Positions 47,321 to 61,682 of a stretch of 64,000 nt of DNA are shown piece by piece (position 1 is the stretch's first letter; every line of letters starts with the position of its first letter). Position numbers and translations under genes: made by a program. Source of the stretch: Istiophorus platypterus (lineage: Eukaryota; Chordata; Actinopteri; Istiophoriformes; Istiophoridae); assembly GCA_016859345.1 (NCBI GenBank), contig CM029129.1, positions 15,749,399 through 15,813,398 of the forward strand, given 5' to 3'. Under the pieces are notes generated by a model. That model was given only the letters and a program-made list of their open reading frames with translations, was not told the origin of the DNA and did no database searches.

Positions 47321-49734
47321 TTCCTTTCATACTTATGTGTTACCCACTGTTTAACAATTTTTTTCTAATTGCAAATATTTCCTGTTTTCCAATCCAATAT
47401 TTTCCAAAAACAATAGTCTAAATAGACGTGGACACAAATTAGCCACAGCAAATACTGTTTTCTCAACGAAAATAACTGAACTGTTTTGCTGAATGGTTCC
47501 AGTTCAGGCATGATCCTCTGATGTTGTAGAGGCGTTCTGGGAAATGTAGGAAGTCACTAAGTGATACAGAAGTATACAAAGAAGCTTGAAGGCTACATCA
47601 AATGGACAAGCTGCAAGTCTCTGTCACAAGATAACCTCTAGGATATATTTTTCAAAGATTAATTTAACAATCTTAAATTTTCCTTCACCACACACGAATG
47701 CAAAAGAGAGAATGTTTGGACAGAGGTCATGTGCTAAATTTGATTTCAATGAGTAGCGCGATTGTGGTCAGTGGTTAGAGCCTGCCGAGCTAATGGGTCT
47801 CGCTAAAACACAGTTCTTCTTTGTTGGGTTCCTCCTTATCAAACTCTTTCCCGTGAACCACGTGTCTAAAGCTTGATTTTCTGCGTCCAGTGTTAGGAAA
47901 GACACGTTTTTTGTTGCCCAAACAATAAACGGATTCATTGTTGTGTTTCAGAAAATAGTTAACAAGACTCCTTATCAAGATGGCAAGCCTTTGTGGTTTT
48001 TTTCATGGAATGGTGAACCCATGGCCTTCCTTTCATTGATTACCAAGGACAATCCGGGGTTTGTTTCTAGACGAGAAATAATACGCGAGAAAGTATAATA
48101 AAAATTCTCACACTTTATGGGGTTTTAGAACCATGATGTTCGACTATATCCATCGGGAAGCTTGATGTCCAGTTTTAGCATTATTATAGGGAACGGTTAG
48201 TTTGAGAGACTAGTCTTCAGGCCAGAACTTAAATCTTATCACTACATCCTTATATCCTCAGTGTCTTTTATGTCCTCTACTGTTGCAGATATCACATCCT
48301 TCTACCACTTTTTTAACTTCTTTACCAGATCTTGATATTGCGTTGCTATTAAAAAAACTTCACCCCCCCCGCTCATTATTAAATTGTAAAATGTTACATC
48401 AACTTCCCACTCTTGACCTTGAGGAGGCCCTTTATCATGGCTCAATTTGCTAACAGGATATTCTAAACAAGTCACGAATAAGTGCTGAATAAGTTCTAAA
48501 GGCCTTCATTGTCAGGCTGATATTGAAGGAGACAGCTGACCTTCTAAAAGAACGATTGTCCTTTAACCTTCTCCTCCTCTTCCTCTTGATTCCCCCTTCC
48601 TCTGTCCTTTTTAGTTGTCGTTGCGCATATTTTATTATAAACATATCAATCTCATCCTCCTTCACCTTCCTTTTCTCAGCCTCTGTCCCTTGTCGTTTCC
48701 ATTTTGTCAGTCCGACACGACCGTTGTGCCTGTTACCCTTCTTCTTTTCTGAATACTCGGTTCATCCTGCTTCTCTGTATGGAATAACTCCCATTTCGTG
48801 TTGTTAAAATAGGATAAGTGCTTGCAGAGAAACCTAACTTGGCCATTATTGGAAATGGCGTGGCGGATGAGTGAAGGAGTGCATATTAAATGAAGTGCAG
48901 GAGGCTGTAACTCTCTCCATCGCTCCCATTGTTTCATTTTGTACCACAGCAAGCATGACCGCTTGCCTGGCCAGGCTTTATAATACCACTTGCCAGTGGT
49001 TGTGGTATATTTTTAACAATGAGCCATGAGCAAACCCCCCACTGCCGTGAAGCAATAATACTGGACACCAGCAGTTGGTGGATTGCTTTCTGATTCTAAG
49101 ACACACATATTAGAGAGTGTCTTTCCAAATTAGTAAATAGTACAAGCGTACGTGTGATCACGCCTAGCTGGACACGTTCTATTTATGTTCTAGTGATATA
49201 CAGCAGGGGCTATTGGGCTGGAGGTGAGTGCAAAATGGTCTCAAAAAAGGAACAGATGCACTGAATTATTGAACACAATGCAGTGACCTGAGCTGAGGGG
49301 TGCTCTCTCTGTAACTATTGTTGTCCTGTCTAGAGGAAAGTCAGCAGTCTTAGAGATGGAGCTGAAGCCACAGAGGGCAGTAAGCAGATAAAGAGTATTT
49401 TAAAGACTTATCACCCATTTCATGATTGAAAAAAAAAAGACAGTAAGGTTGTCTTGTCGAGAGAAAACAGTCTTATCCTACTTTATATTCAGAATGACAG
49501 GGAGAAAAGCTGGAGGTGGTGCTATTGCATGCAAAGTAGAATAAGACAAAGTTTCATGTGTCAGGTTTCAGGTTGCATGGCAGTGAAATGGGCCCAACTT
49601 ACGTACTTACTCAACGTTAAAAAAAAAAGCCATCGAGGACTCTATTCTGGTGTCCGCTGTTGTCGCATGGACCAAATAAAACAGCATTTTTATTGCCGGG
49701 ATAGAAAGTAATGTTTAGAAATAAAGGTCAGCTT

Positions 49735-50200
49735 CCGAGAGATGAACCCAGATGAACTTTCACTCAGTTCTACAGCTCCAAAATAAAGGTCCTTAATGTC
49801 TTTTATATATTAGTTTTGGTTTTGTGGCCTTCATATATATTGTTTTGGTTCATTTGCCCTGCTGTGGTCAGCCCCATTTCTGGCAGCAGCAGGTAGCTGT
49901 TTTATGAGACACGCTTGGATAAACTTGATGACCACTACCTGCCCAGAACCAGATGGCAGAGAGATAAAGCTTGCAAGTAGCCGGTGAACATAGTGGAACA
50001 TCTAGCGACTACGGAGGCGGACATTTTTCACGGGAGTTTTTGGACACCAAACTAGAGTTAAAGTCCAATTGTCGATCGTCAGGTGGACATAACCACAAAA
50101 GTAAGGAAGCTAGGGCAGCATGTCAGGCAGCTTGTTTTAAGGTTTTTCTGCCCTCCCACTAGGGGCCCAAAAAAAAAACCCATTTATGCAGCTTTAAATA
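49735..50200 (+). repeat. Dispersed teleost repeat, related to family A
   Basis: GTAGCCGGTGAACATAGTGG, then ACATCTAGCGACTA, CGGGAGTTTTTGGACACCAA and CGTCAGGTGGACATA resemble a repeat that I recall from many percomorph genomes. They parallel 13205-13315 (TTTAGCAGCTAA, GGGAGCTGGTAG, CATCGGATGG). No coding capacity is evident despite a 63-codon open frame. Confidence 0.55.
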
Positions 50201-50269
50201 ACTTTAAGAACAATTCTGTTTTTTCTTTAGCAGTTTTTAAAACACCAGAACTTTTTATGGGACAAGTCT

Positions 50270-50405
50270 TACCCCCGCTCTCTCTGCCTATAGCGCCGGA
50301 GCACCTCAGCAGTGTTTGTTGGGGGAAGGAAGTGTGCTACTGTTCAACTTCCACCACCTAGATTTTCCCAGCTAGTCGAAGGATTTGAACTGGCAGCCCT
50401 CCAGT
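50270..50405 (-). repeat. tRNA-derived SINE fragment
   Basis: The complement reads GGGCTGCCAGTTCAAATCCT, a box-B-like motif, followed by GGGAAAATCTAGGTGGTGG and GCTGAGGTGCTCCGGCGC. This order resembles fish tRNA-derived SINEs, in which a body with a GAGGTGC motif follows the B box. The A box and tail are not clear, so the copy is partial. Confidence 0.5.
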
Positions 50406-50658
50406 CACAACCTATTATATATGTAATGCAGTAATTTAATACTCATTGCATCTCGTTGCACAACTTCACCCCATGTTGATACAGTTTGCAGTGTGCTTTT
50501 CAGTGTAAGAGAAACAAGTACTTAAAATTCCCTCTGTATCAGTGTTTGAGTGTAAAAGATGGAGCACGTGCAGGGGTGGGCTGAGGGGAAGACTCGTCTC
50601 CATTGCCGCCCAGAGCCAACCCAAACAAACCACAGTCCACTGGCAGGGAGAACGACGG

Positions 50659-50687
50659 AGTGTGTGTGTGTGTGTGTGTGTGTGTGT
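50659..50687. repeat. (GT)n microsatellite
   Basis: About 14 copies. A G-run (50887-50899) preceded by eight T residues lies 200 bp further on. Confidence 0.94.
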
Positions 50688-53600
50688 ATTTAACGGTGTG
50701 CGTGTCTCCTAGCTCCCATCCGTTTTGTCCCGCCTGCTCCAAAAATAACCCCCTGCTAAGAATATTTAATCCCCAGGTTACCGCTCTCTCTTCTCTCTAT
50801 GCCTTGCTCTTTATCACACCCTCACACATTTAATGTGCACACTATGCATGCGCACACACACACACATGCGGAAGCAGTTTTTTTTTGGGGGGGGGGGTGG
50901 GTCTCCTAATGTAACGCCAGCCAAAACTCAGGCTTAGTGGGGATAATCTCATAGGTGTGTGTTTGCTTAGTACTATCGTTTTTCATGTGTCTGGTGTCTT
51001 TGTCAGGGGTGAAGTGGTACTGGTTTGGCCTGGTGTCTGGCTCTGGCTTTGGGCCGTCGTCTGGAGATTACTGTAGGATGGAGGAATCTCTGTGTATTCA
51101 TTTAGGGTTTTTTTTTTTGTCTTCCACAAGATCTAAGAACGACTGTATTTTTGTAGTAGTATTTCGGATCCTCCTACTCTGCCTTTTGGTTCGTGATCAT
51201 GTTCTGCAGTGGGGTCAGATTGCACTGATAGGGCTGATGGGACGCTGACAGGTCTGGAGGGCAAGCCAGGATTAATGCCAGAACAGTGGGGGGTTAGGGG
51301 TTGCGTAGTGTGGAGAGGATTGATTGGGGGGGGGCAGGGATTTACTGTATGTCTATCTCTGCGGGAAATTATAACAAACGCAGACGGTCTATGGAGTAGC
51401 TTGTGGTTGATACTGGTGGAAGAGGGTGTGGCCCTACCCGGGATTACCAACAGTGTTTCACTTACACACAGAGGTTTTGTACTGTAAAGTTGATTATACC
51501 TACCCATATCAGGATATTATTTGTGTAATAAAGAAAACACACAGTGATTCTTTTATACTGTCAAATTGAAGGGATGTGCAGTGTGCCTCATTTTCAGATA
51601 ACTCTGAACTCTGTTTGAACACTTCCAAAGACTAACACATCTAATAATTTCCCGTGTGTGCGAGATTAATTGAAGGCATGTTCACGGGCCAGCAGGAGAT
51701 CGAGGATTCTTCAAAGAGTTTGTTGAGGTGATGAGCTGGTGGGTTTGTGATGATGCTTAGTACAAGCTCCATTCAAGGATGGGACGTATGATGTGATATG
51801 GACAGTGACTGTGCATTTTTTAGTATCTGTATATAATATTTGACCTGTCAGTAATCTGTTAGTGTTGAAGTGTTTTAATATAAATGCATGCAAGTGTTTG
51901 AGAAACCAACTTATCTTGTAGTAAATAATCAAATCAGGCATTTTTTTAGGGGGGGTTCCTCATCTGAACCAAGAATCTAAAGATACAGGGCGTTGTATGA
52001 TGTACTGAGCATGCGTTATTTTCATTTTGGATTTTTGGCTACGTAAATAAAGTTGACTCGACTCAACAAATCCTCGGTATGAAAAGTGGTACGTGAATAG
52101 TTAACTGTAATTTTCATATTACTTGCCCTGAACTTTCATTTCTGCATTAGTTTTACAACAGCTGTACAGGTGTTATTAGGTTACAAATAGAGCAAATAAC
52201 TCACTGGTTATCTGGTTTCCCTTTCCACAAGCTGTTAGGACTACAGAGACCTTACATTACATTCAATCTTTAAACTACTTCAAAGGTACTTCATTATTGT
52301 CTTTTAAACTTCAGTGAAAATGCAACTTTTTAAACTGGCTTTAACTGATTTGCATAATTTTATCATCACTTTTGTCTAACATCACAAGGCTCTAGATTTT
52401 CTGTATTATTATTATTATTATTATTTAGCTCTCACTATTAATTTTTGTCACCGAACAGGGGCTGGAACTGAAACTTAAATTCTTTCAGAGGGGGGAAAAA
52501 CAGCTGCATTTGAAAAACAATCTCTTTGTCTGGATGATGGCTAACGAACTTGCTGTCTATTTCTGGATTATTATGTATAGTCATGTCAGCAGTTTGGACT
52601 TCTTGAGCATCACGCAGGACTGTTCCCTCCTTAAGTTAAATTTGAGGTCAAAGAAGACTCACTAGTCCAGATAGATAGCTGATAGTCTGTCTGCTGAGTT
52701 GGCTCAGTCTGCCCCTGGTTTGTGTTTGCCAGAGCGAGAATAGCTCATTGAGCTGAATAAGCAGTATCTCCCTTAGTCCCATTAAGCGTAAAAGTCGCAG
52801 TAATTGTACTTTATTTTTGCCCAATGACTAACAGACGTTGGATACTGGCAAATATACACATTTTTCTTGCTTTGATTTACTATCATCAGTTAGAATATTT
52901 AAAGATTATTTAAACAATTTAAGCCTCGTGTAGAAAGATACTAAATTCTCATTCTGTCCCGGAGTTTGCAAAGAGAAAATTCTTCTCTATTCTAAATTTA
53001 GATCCTCACATAACCAGACACAATCTTTCCAAAAGAGATTTGTTTTGCTTTGGCTTTTTGTTGTAGCTTTTTGAAGTGGGAAATGAAGTCACATGCCAAG
53101 GAAGGCTCTGACAAAATGTAAATAAATAGAATAGAGTGACAGAAAAAAATGATTCAAAAATGAATGGAAGCTGTCATGAATCCAACATAGCCCATTTCTT
53201 TATAAATTGAATTTAAAGTTTTTTTTACACTAGTGCTCACTAACAACTACATAATTTTGATCCTAATTACATGATTTTAAGATGCTGTAGTTAGTTATAT
53301 TATAACATACAGTGTTTTTCATGTGACAATGTCATTTGGGAATGGAATGTAATCATGCAGTAAACCCTGCATACCGTGACTTCTGCTTCATGCAGCTGAA
53401 AAAAAAAAAAAATTAAAAAATTCATCTTTCAAATTGAATATGTCAGATCAAGAGACATTCACTGAAAATCAAAAGCCGACCACAGGAACGCTGTAAAGGA
53501 TCATAGGGTGATAAAAGCAAATTTTGACTTTTTCTGTAAACCAGTCCTCTTTCATATTCGTAGGCTCTCTAGTATCATTCCACATATTGACATTGGAGTC

Positions 53601-54410
53601 TTAAAATGAGATGCCTCCCCCTTTCAGCCTCAGTTTAAAACAAATTTCTTTACTTTCACCCACATCTTCAGAATTTGTGCTTCAGTCTATTTAAGTTGAA
53701 GTATTCAACTTTTGCACATAACATACTGTATATGTAAAGGGAATGTGGATTAATAATATCATTGAACTATGATCATATGTAAATGCCCAAGCTCCCCTAT
53801 TACCCTGAAATATACTGCATCAGCTCCATTACACAAAGTGTGTTTCTCGCAGTACTTTCTGATCTGCAGCAACATTTACTCTGAAATTCATAACCCTTAA
53901 ATAACGAGCCCTATATAGTCATGGCTGCTACAGGACAAATGTATGATGTTCTGTGGTCGTCCATTTTTGACAGAATGTAAAACCTGCGGAGTGTTTTTTT
54001 CGTAGGCTCCTGAATTTATCTATTTTGGTGGAAAAATATTCAGCTATGTCGTTAGGAGAACGTCTAACCTTGCTGCTCATAAAACCAAGAAAGATATTTT
54101 CAGGCCATGAACCTGCCCGAACAACAGAAAGGAGGGTGGAATTTGTTGTGTACTACTTGGTTGCCTCAAGATTTAAAGCTATACATCATGTCTTCAAAGT
54201 TAGAGTTCCAGTTTGTTCCTGCTAATTTCTATGTGAGTGCATAACAAGGGTACAATTACATTTGTTGTCCTTCTCTGTTTTGAAGCTCCAACCCTATATA
54301 TCATCTCGGTCTCTGTCTGTGTCACTCTGGTCTCAGAAGACGGACTTAAACTGACAAACCACCGAGCAGCAGCCACATCCCTCAGGCTGCTGTGATCCAT
54401 CCTCACGGAA

Positions 54411-54470
54411 AGAGAGAGCGAGAGAGAGAAAGAAAGAGAGACTGGGTGGAAAGAGGGTAGAGAGAGGGAG
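54411..54470. repeat. GA-rich purine tract
   Basis: Imperfect GAGAGA/GAAAGA repeats over about 60 bp. Confidence 0.9.
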
Positions 54471-57269
54471 TAATGGCTACACTAACAAAAGACGGTAACA
54501 GACTCAGAGGACAGAATATGTACTTAGTCTCTCTTATCTCGGCTGTCTCTGCACGCTCTAATAGCCAGAGAGCAGAAAACGAGACTGTGTGTATGTGTGC
54601 ATGGTTGGATGCTAATAAAGTGTATGATGGTGCCTTTAGGCTGCTTTTAGTCTCCTATTAGGAGAGAAAATGTCGGAGCTAAGTATTAGCCTCTGAACAT
54701 TCTTTAATAAATCAGCTGTATTTATGAGACAAGCTAACTGGTAATGCTTTACAATCAATGCAAAATGAGATGATATTCTCTACTGTAGTTTCCGTGATTT
54801 CTCTAATCCATCAAATTAGTTTTTTACAATTTTTTTTGTCCTGTTAAATTTTTTCAGATTGCCTTTGTTTTATTTTTGTTTTACTGGATATAAACTGATT
54901 CTGAAATTTGGTCTCAGTGTGCTGCTGTTTCTATAGATTAAAGGTAACTGTTCCACTACACACTGACTACTAAACATGTCTGAGGATTCATGACCTAAAT
55001 ATATGGTTTTGGTGTTTGTCAAAAGTTTTCAAATTCAGTTTTGCAATTAAATTTGCAGTTTTGCAGTTAACCAGACCACAAGACCAAAAATCATAGCAAA
55101 TGACTGACTTATTACTGTTTTATTAAATATTCACATTAACATTGTCAAATTAGCTTAAATGTGAATGGCTGTCACTGAATGAGAAGTTACATTACTGGTC
55201 AGCCAGCTGAGTGTTGGACACTAGCCCCTTTTTGGACAAACCTTAGCTACTTTCCATAGAAGAGAGTCGCCACTATTGTCCTACGAGGTCAAGCTTTCCC
55301 TCCACAGGGACATTTCTGGGGTTTCATTCAGTTCATCATTATACAAGTAAATATAGCCAAATGGCCTGGAAGTGACTGCTGGTTAACACGTGGTCTTAAT
55401 GGGCTGTGATTCAGTCACTTCACGGGAGAGAGGAAGCAGATAAACTTGCTATTGCTACATGTTAAGTGCTGTGAGTGTGCGTACATGGGAAAGCCTGACT
55501 CAACATGTTATCTCTGCGCCACCTTCTCCTTATCCCCCAAATCTTCTGTCCTCCTTCTGAAAAGCTCAGATCACAACCCTTCCCGAACATTTTAATCCTG
55601 CAGCGGGTCAGACTAGGCACTACCAGGATGCCCGGTAGGGAATGTGACTCATTTGTTGTCTATGGCAATTTAAAAAAAAAAAAAAAACCCAAACAAAACA
55701 CAATTTTTGTTCTACATGTAGGAAAAGTTCAAGTCAGTCATCGTGCACTTACAATTTTTTCTCTTCTCTTTTGAAAAGCTCTTCCACCTTCCCTCTGTAA
55801 TACATGCATACCGACACACCAAATTACACATCTTTGTACTATAACAATAACCCTGCCGGGGCCGGTCCCTTTTCACTACAGCAGTAACATAACCTCAAAC
55901 ATCAGAATGTTAATGCAACATTACCCGGCCGTTATGTCGTGACTTGGCTCTCGGCCTTTCTTAACCTCACAGCAGCTTGCCCAAGGCTGCAGCAGGTGTC
56001 CAAGACAGTTTGCTAACACATGCATGCGTACGCACAGCAGCGTGAGCGCATGCATGCTGAGGCGCACACTCGCCCCATTAGTTTGCCCTGTAGCTATGGT
56101 CACTAGAAATTCAGCAAATTTCAAAATTTGCAAGTGACAAATGACACCCTGGGTTTTTAATCTCGCTTAAGTGCAGATGAATGTTCGGAAATGAATTCCC
56201 AAGGGTTCAAATTTTTCACTTAGGGCCTGATGAATTAATAGGATTGCCCTGATAACCTGTTAACATCTTGACAGGATAGGAGCGAATGGGAGAGGGAAGG
56301 ATTAATGAGGGAAGAGGCAGAGAGGTGAAGGAAGGGAGATTATAGCTTGGAAGTGCTTGGCCTGCTTGGGGTTTGGCTTGCTAAAGGTTGAGGTTTCAGT
56401 GCTGGCGGTGGTGGGGGTCGGTTGGGGGTTGGGGGTTGGGTGTTGATGGGAATGACTTCGAGGTCATTCATGGATCCAAAAGAATATTAATTTAAATGCA
56501 TATTTCTCCGCCTCTAGGGAGAAGGAGAAAGAGGGAGGGAGAAATAGCTAGAGCAAGTGAGAGGTTTATAAAGAGAAGTTCGGATGCAGACTAGTAGGCT
56601 AGACTCCGTGTGCAGGGGAAGATCAAAGTGCAATTTCTTATTCATTCTCCCAGATTCTGTTTGAAGATGGATTTCTCCGAATACCCCCATACCTCCGGTA
56701 AATTCTCTGCTGCCACAGCACATAAAAGGCAGCGAGGTGCGAGGAGGGGGCAGGGTTGCTAGGCTGGCTGGCGAATGTCAGATGGCATTGGATACACAAC
56801 GAGACGACTTCTCTGTATATGCTCAGTGGATAGCTGGTCCCTGGCTAATTTAAAGGTTGCCATGTGGTGCACGCTCAGAATCTGTGTGTTCACTGACTCG
56901 GAAAAATTAACGTTTTTTTTGTTTGTTATTTTTAATCTAAGGAAACAAGTTACATTCCAAGCCAATGTTCCCTTAGTGTGTTACTGCAGATCCAGGCTTT
57001 GTCTTTTTATTTTTAGTAATTTCTTTTTTTTTGCAAGACTGGTAGTTTAAAATGGTATTTATATGCTTATGAATGCTACAAAGAATGAAAGCTAATTGTA
57101 GACGTTCTCAGTTTTTATTCCTTCGTTGATGAGTTCATGTTCAACACCAACTAAATATATGATAATATTTATGTAATGTAAGACAATAAATTACTGCAAT
57201 TAAATAAACTGTAAAAATTTATGTTCATTTATTATACAACACTTAATGGCAAACATATAACAATTAGAA

Positions 57270-57400
57270 ACAAGTAGCCAGTTGGTTGATTAGTTGATCG
57301 TCAAATGATGAATCATAAGCAATTTTCATAATCAGTTAGTTGTTTCTGATAATAACCATCTGCTGTTTCCTGCCTCACAAATCTTTGCGGTGTTGACTGC
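57270..57400 (-). repeat. Partial GGGCTGCAAC-family fragment
   Basis: GGTTGATTAGTTGATCGTCA followed by CAATTTTCATAATCAGTTAG resembles the reverse-oriented end of the family seen at 62318. It is diverged and incomplete. Confidence 0.4.
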
Positions 57401-57841
57401 TTGGAAAAACAATAATCATATGACATGAAATAAAGCTGTTAAAATAATTTGTCGGTTTTGTCAGAAATGTATCAAATGGAGCTGACTGTAAGCGAGCAGT
57501 TTAACAGTAAAAAGAGGTTAGTCTTTGAAATCTATTCAGGCTGTTTAACGATTTCATATGATAAATTCTAAATCAAAGTTTTACCCTACAGGACGTGAGA
57601 TAGTTCCTATAATATAATATGACTGAACTTTTCCATGTCGACGTTGGGGTCAGTTGTTCAGCTGGAAAACAGTCTGGAAACAGAACCTGCTTCCTCTGTC
57701 TGTTCTTGTTCAGCATTTCCTGTTTCAAATGGCCACAATAAGCCTGGGAAAACCTGTGGTGCCGTTTGCCATGTCAAAATGTTACAAACACATTGTTCAT
57801 TCTGTGTCTAAGATGTGTATGAATATTTTGACAGAATATTC

Positions 57842-57991
57842 ATGGCTGCAATTATTTCAGTTTTTCAATTTTCTTTTTCAATTTTTGTCTATAAAATGCC
57901 AGAACATAATGAAAAAGAAAATACAATAAATTGATCGATTTTTTTTCTCGATCAAGTAATTAATTAATTAACTGTTGTTTCAGCTCTAAAA
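57842..57991 (+). repeat. Internally deleted copy of GGGCTGCAAC family
   Basis: It starts GGCTGCAATTATTTCAG and continues to TGTCTATAAAATGCCAGAA, then jumps to the distal end (GATCAAGTAATTAATTAATT, then GTTTCAGCTC). Both ends are present, but the middle block CAAAACCCAAAGATATTCA found in the longer copies is absent. Confidence 0.55.
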
Positions 57992-60482
57992 ATAATTTTT
58001 TACTTCAGGTCTACTTTCTAACTTTCTCTAGAGCTTTCAAATGCATCTCATGGGCTTCCTCAGAAAATGGATTTTGTTCAGTTGTTTGGGAAATGCCCCA
58101 GTTGTCTAAGTATGGAACCTTTGTCACTATATCTGCTGATGAAGCAGATAGGAAAGTTTTATGACCACTGACCACACTGTAAATTTCTCAGTTCACTACC
58201 AATTTTAACAGTTTTAAAAGTGGGACATACCTTCAAGTGATTTACCTGCCCCAGTAGCAATGTTGGACAAATTTAGCAGTCATTTAAACACAAAGTAATT
58301 TCATCCACGGTGGATAATATGTTTCCTATTTTTGCTCCAATAAGTACTTTCACTCTTTTTTGGCTTCTCCTAAAATCCCTTTTTCCGTCCTTCTCCCAGG
58401 AGTTGGGAGAAGGAGGTCAAGTAGGGTTTCAGCCAATCCTGTTAGAGACAACAGATGTATTTCCTGGTTAATGTCTCACAGAGTCAGGGTCTAGAGCCTC
58501 TGTCCTGTGTCGTCTTAGACAGGGAAGATTGGCATTCGTACAAACATCTTCGCTACAGTCGGCACTGGCACTCAGACAGCATGTTGGCAGCTCGGTGGCT
58601 TTCTCTGGCATTTTATCCAAGCATTCATTTGGAATTGAGTTTGGCATCCAGAGAGGGCAAGTTGCCACGCTGTGGAACTGGCATCTAAAGGATGCTCCAT
58701 TAGCCATGTAATGTGTTTAAGACTGGCATGACAAATTTAATAGCTATGATAGATGTCATAAATTCCACTGATGTCGGACTTACAATTCTGTAATAAAGAT
58801 ATGACAACAGTGTCTCCTGAGTAGGTCCTCTGAATTTAACGACTTTATTTAAGTTTCTTTAAGACTTTTCTGTACTTTTCATCAACCAATGCATGCATAA
58901 ACTGAAAGTTCATACTGAGAGGTGGTTGTTGTGGGTATTAGCGTAGAGGGACACATTCTCATACCCTAGCCATTTAAAGGGTGGAATGAACGGGAATTTT
59001 CCAGACGGGTTGTAAATTGTTGATATACTGATGTTTAGAGATGTCCGTGAGAAAATGCACTGTCCCTAACACGGAGCTGGAGTCCCAAACCTTTACCAGT
59101 CTTGCTCTACCTGCATGAACTGATAAAACATGCAAAACCATGCAGATGCAAATTCAGTGTGTTGGAACTGTTAAAGTTAGAAGCTAGAAAAAAATCCCCA
59201 AATAACAAACAAAGCGCATTTTCAAGGAATATCACTTTTCATTCAGTTTTTTAATAAAAAACTTTTATGCAGTGAGTAGCTTCTCAATACCACACTCACA
59301 AACCGAACAAGTTAAGTTAGTATGCCGGCATTTTTATGACCACATTACCGTTTACTTTTACCTGATGCGAAAACACTCAATTTTTTAGGTGTGTTTAGAC
59401 TTAGTCAAATTAGTGTAATACCCGATACCAATATGCAAAATATCAGTTATGCAAAATATCAGTTATGCAGTTTTCAATTAACCGGCAGTAGACAATGCCT
59501 TTAGTATAACCGAGTTCATGAGGTCACAGCTTTTTTGGCTCTCAAGAGAGCCGTAGGCTGTGTTTTGCTGTACGTTTTGTGTTGTTGTCTGGAACAGAGG
59601 TCAGGTTGTGTCCTGTGTGGGGGGAGGAAATGGACGAAGGCTATTTGGAGACTGGCACTAATCTGGTTAGTGTGGTTTCCACCCTTTCCCATTCTCCCTG
59701 ACACCACTCTCGCCATACTGGTCTGATCTGTCATGTGACAACAGGCCTTTATGCAGCTGACTGCCCGCTTAGACATTGCATAGTTCAAGGGAAAATGGCT
59801 CTCAAAGGATATAAGTGGTCCCTCTTTGTTTAGTAACACTGTTTGCATGAGAAGCTAATCTACTTGTCGGATTCAAGCAGTTGAATTGTTTTGAGTCATC
59901 ATTTTAGGACAGTGCATTATGAAAGTGTTTGAGCAAAGAGGGATTTTATGGATAAAGCTGGTGGAAAATGTGTGAACAAAGTTGCCTAAGCATTTTTGCT
60001 TTGGTATGATTAATTCGTAACCTCTTGACACAATGATAAAGACTGAATGTTCTTTTTCCACTGTTCAACTGTGTTGGAATAGCCTTCAGTTTGTCTTTTA
60101 CCAGCGATGACCTCAAGTGGGACCACAGTGTTTCCTGGGCTGCCCAGAGCAACGACAGCAAGCCACAGTGGGAAAACTGCTGTCATCCTCTGGCTCTTGT
60201 TTCCTTCTCTTTGTCTCCCACCTTGTTTATGAGGGGCCTGTTTTTTTCCCCCCTCCTCTTTCAGTATGTTTCTTTCTGTCACTTTGCATGTGTTTGTTTC
60301 CACATCTGCAGATGGATCATGGTGTGTTCCTGTCATCTCGTGTTCTTGCTGTCAGCTCTCTGTAAAGGCAAGGTCATACATTCTCTTATGTTTCCTGTTT
60401 TGAAAAATGGTGCCTTGGCTCTGAGTTAAGTCGTGGATGTCATATCAGCGAATACTATTAGATGAGTCCTTTAAGGTTAGCT

Positions 60483-60755
60483 TTAGGGCTGCAACAATTA
60501 TTTTTTTCAACAAAAATTGTCTATAAAATGTCAGAAAATTTTCATGGGCATTTTTTTTCTTATTTTCTAAGGCCCACAGCTACATTTTAAGTTTGCTTGG
60601 GTCAAAACCCAACGATATTCAGTTTACTATCAAAAAAAAAAAAAAAAAGCAAATGCTGACAAACGAGAAGCTAAAACGTTTGGAATCAACTAGTATCAAA
60701 AGGTGCTGGTTAATTTTCTGTCAGTTAACAAAACTAGTAATCAATAAAACACTGT
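60483..60755 (+). repeat. GGGCTGCAAC-family repeat, near full length
   Basis: It begins TTTAGGGCTGCAACAATTAT and contains TGTCTATAAAATGTCAGAAA, TCAAAACCCAACGATATTCA and TTAATTTTCTGTCAGTTAAC, the same block order as at 42845-43145. Confidence 0.7.
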
Positions 60756-61034
60756 TGTGACAGAGATAATTAATCGCTCACTACACTGAGGGATTGCTAG
60801 TGACTGATATCTCAAAAGTGAGACAATGAAAGCTATGATATGTTATAACTACATGTTGTTCACCAGAGGTGACTGTTTGGTGTAATATATTAAAACTATT
60901 GTGCAGAATATGGTACAAACCTTTAAACTATTACAAACTAATTAATATTCTTATACTCCTCTATGCTATTCTTACTATTCTTATAGATTAAAATAGTGTG
61001 ACGTGAAAAATAATGATCACAAGCTGTGCTTGTA

Positions 61035-61165
61035 TTTCAGTCCAAAATCCAAAGATATGCTATTTACAATAATAGAATACAAAGAAAAGAAGTCCTCACA
61101 TTTGAGGAGCTTGAACCAGTGAATGTTCAAGTAATTTATTGAGCAAAGACAATAATCGTGTGTCA
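61035..61165 (+). repeat. Partial GGGCTGCAAC-family copy
   Basis: It contains CCAAAATCCAAAGATATGCT, CCTCACATTTGAGGAGCTTG and ATTGAGCAAAGACAATAATC, matching the central and distal parts of the family. The 5' part is missing. Confidence 0.6.
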
Positions 61166-61662
61166 AATTGTCTGAGAGTAATTTTTATGCTTATGGACCA
61201 AACACTGCACAAGTGACATACTGTAAGTGGTGCCTGTATGCAGCCTAAAATCACAACACAGTGGGTGATACTGTGGTTGCTCTCCTTAGAATAAATATAA
61301 TCAGTAAATTACCTGAGTTTATTTTTTTCTTATGTTTTCCAATGCCAGCCTTGTACAAATACCTATTTCAACATCCTGAATCAGAATATAAAGCAAATGA
61401 TACTAGGGATACATGGATACTTGTGGCGTCTGTGTTCTCCTCAACTCACAAGATTGTTATAAAAACCGACTAAAAAACCTTTTGCTTTCTTTTAAATTAC
61501 GAAGTCCGTTTTTAGCCAGAGCCGGGCATTTCTGGCCCCGTGTCCTCTGCTCGGATTCCAAGTCAGATTGTCCCTCATTCCTGCTGTGGATTTTTCCAGC
61601 GGCAGCCGGCGCTCCGCAGGATGATTTCACCCCACAGACACTCTTTTAAAAAAAAAAAAAAT

Positions 61663-61682
61663 AGAGAGAGAGAGAGAGAGAG
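61663..61682. repeat. (GA)n microsatellite after an A run
   Basis: An A-run (about 61648-61660) leads into about 10 GA copies. Confidence 0.92.

Noticed and set aside
47765..47815. tRNA-like A box (GGTCAGTGGTTAGAGCC)
   Set aside because: No matching B box or acceptor stem follows. At best it is a remnant of a tRNA-derived repeat.
58455..58711. Three overlapping open frames on both strands
   Set aside because: The frames are mutually exclusive, with no homology that I recognise and no splice context, so this looks like chance openness.
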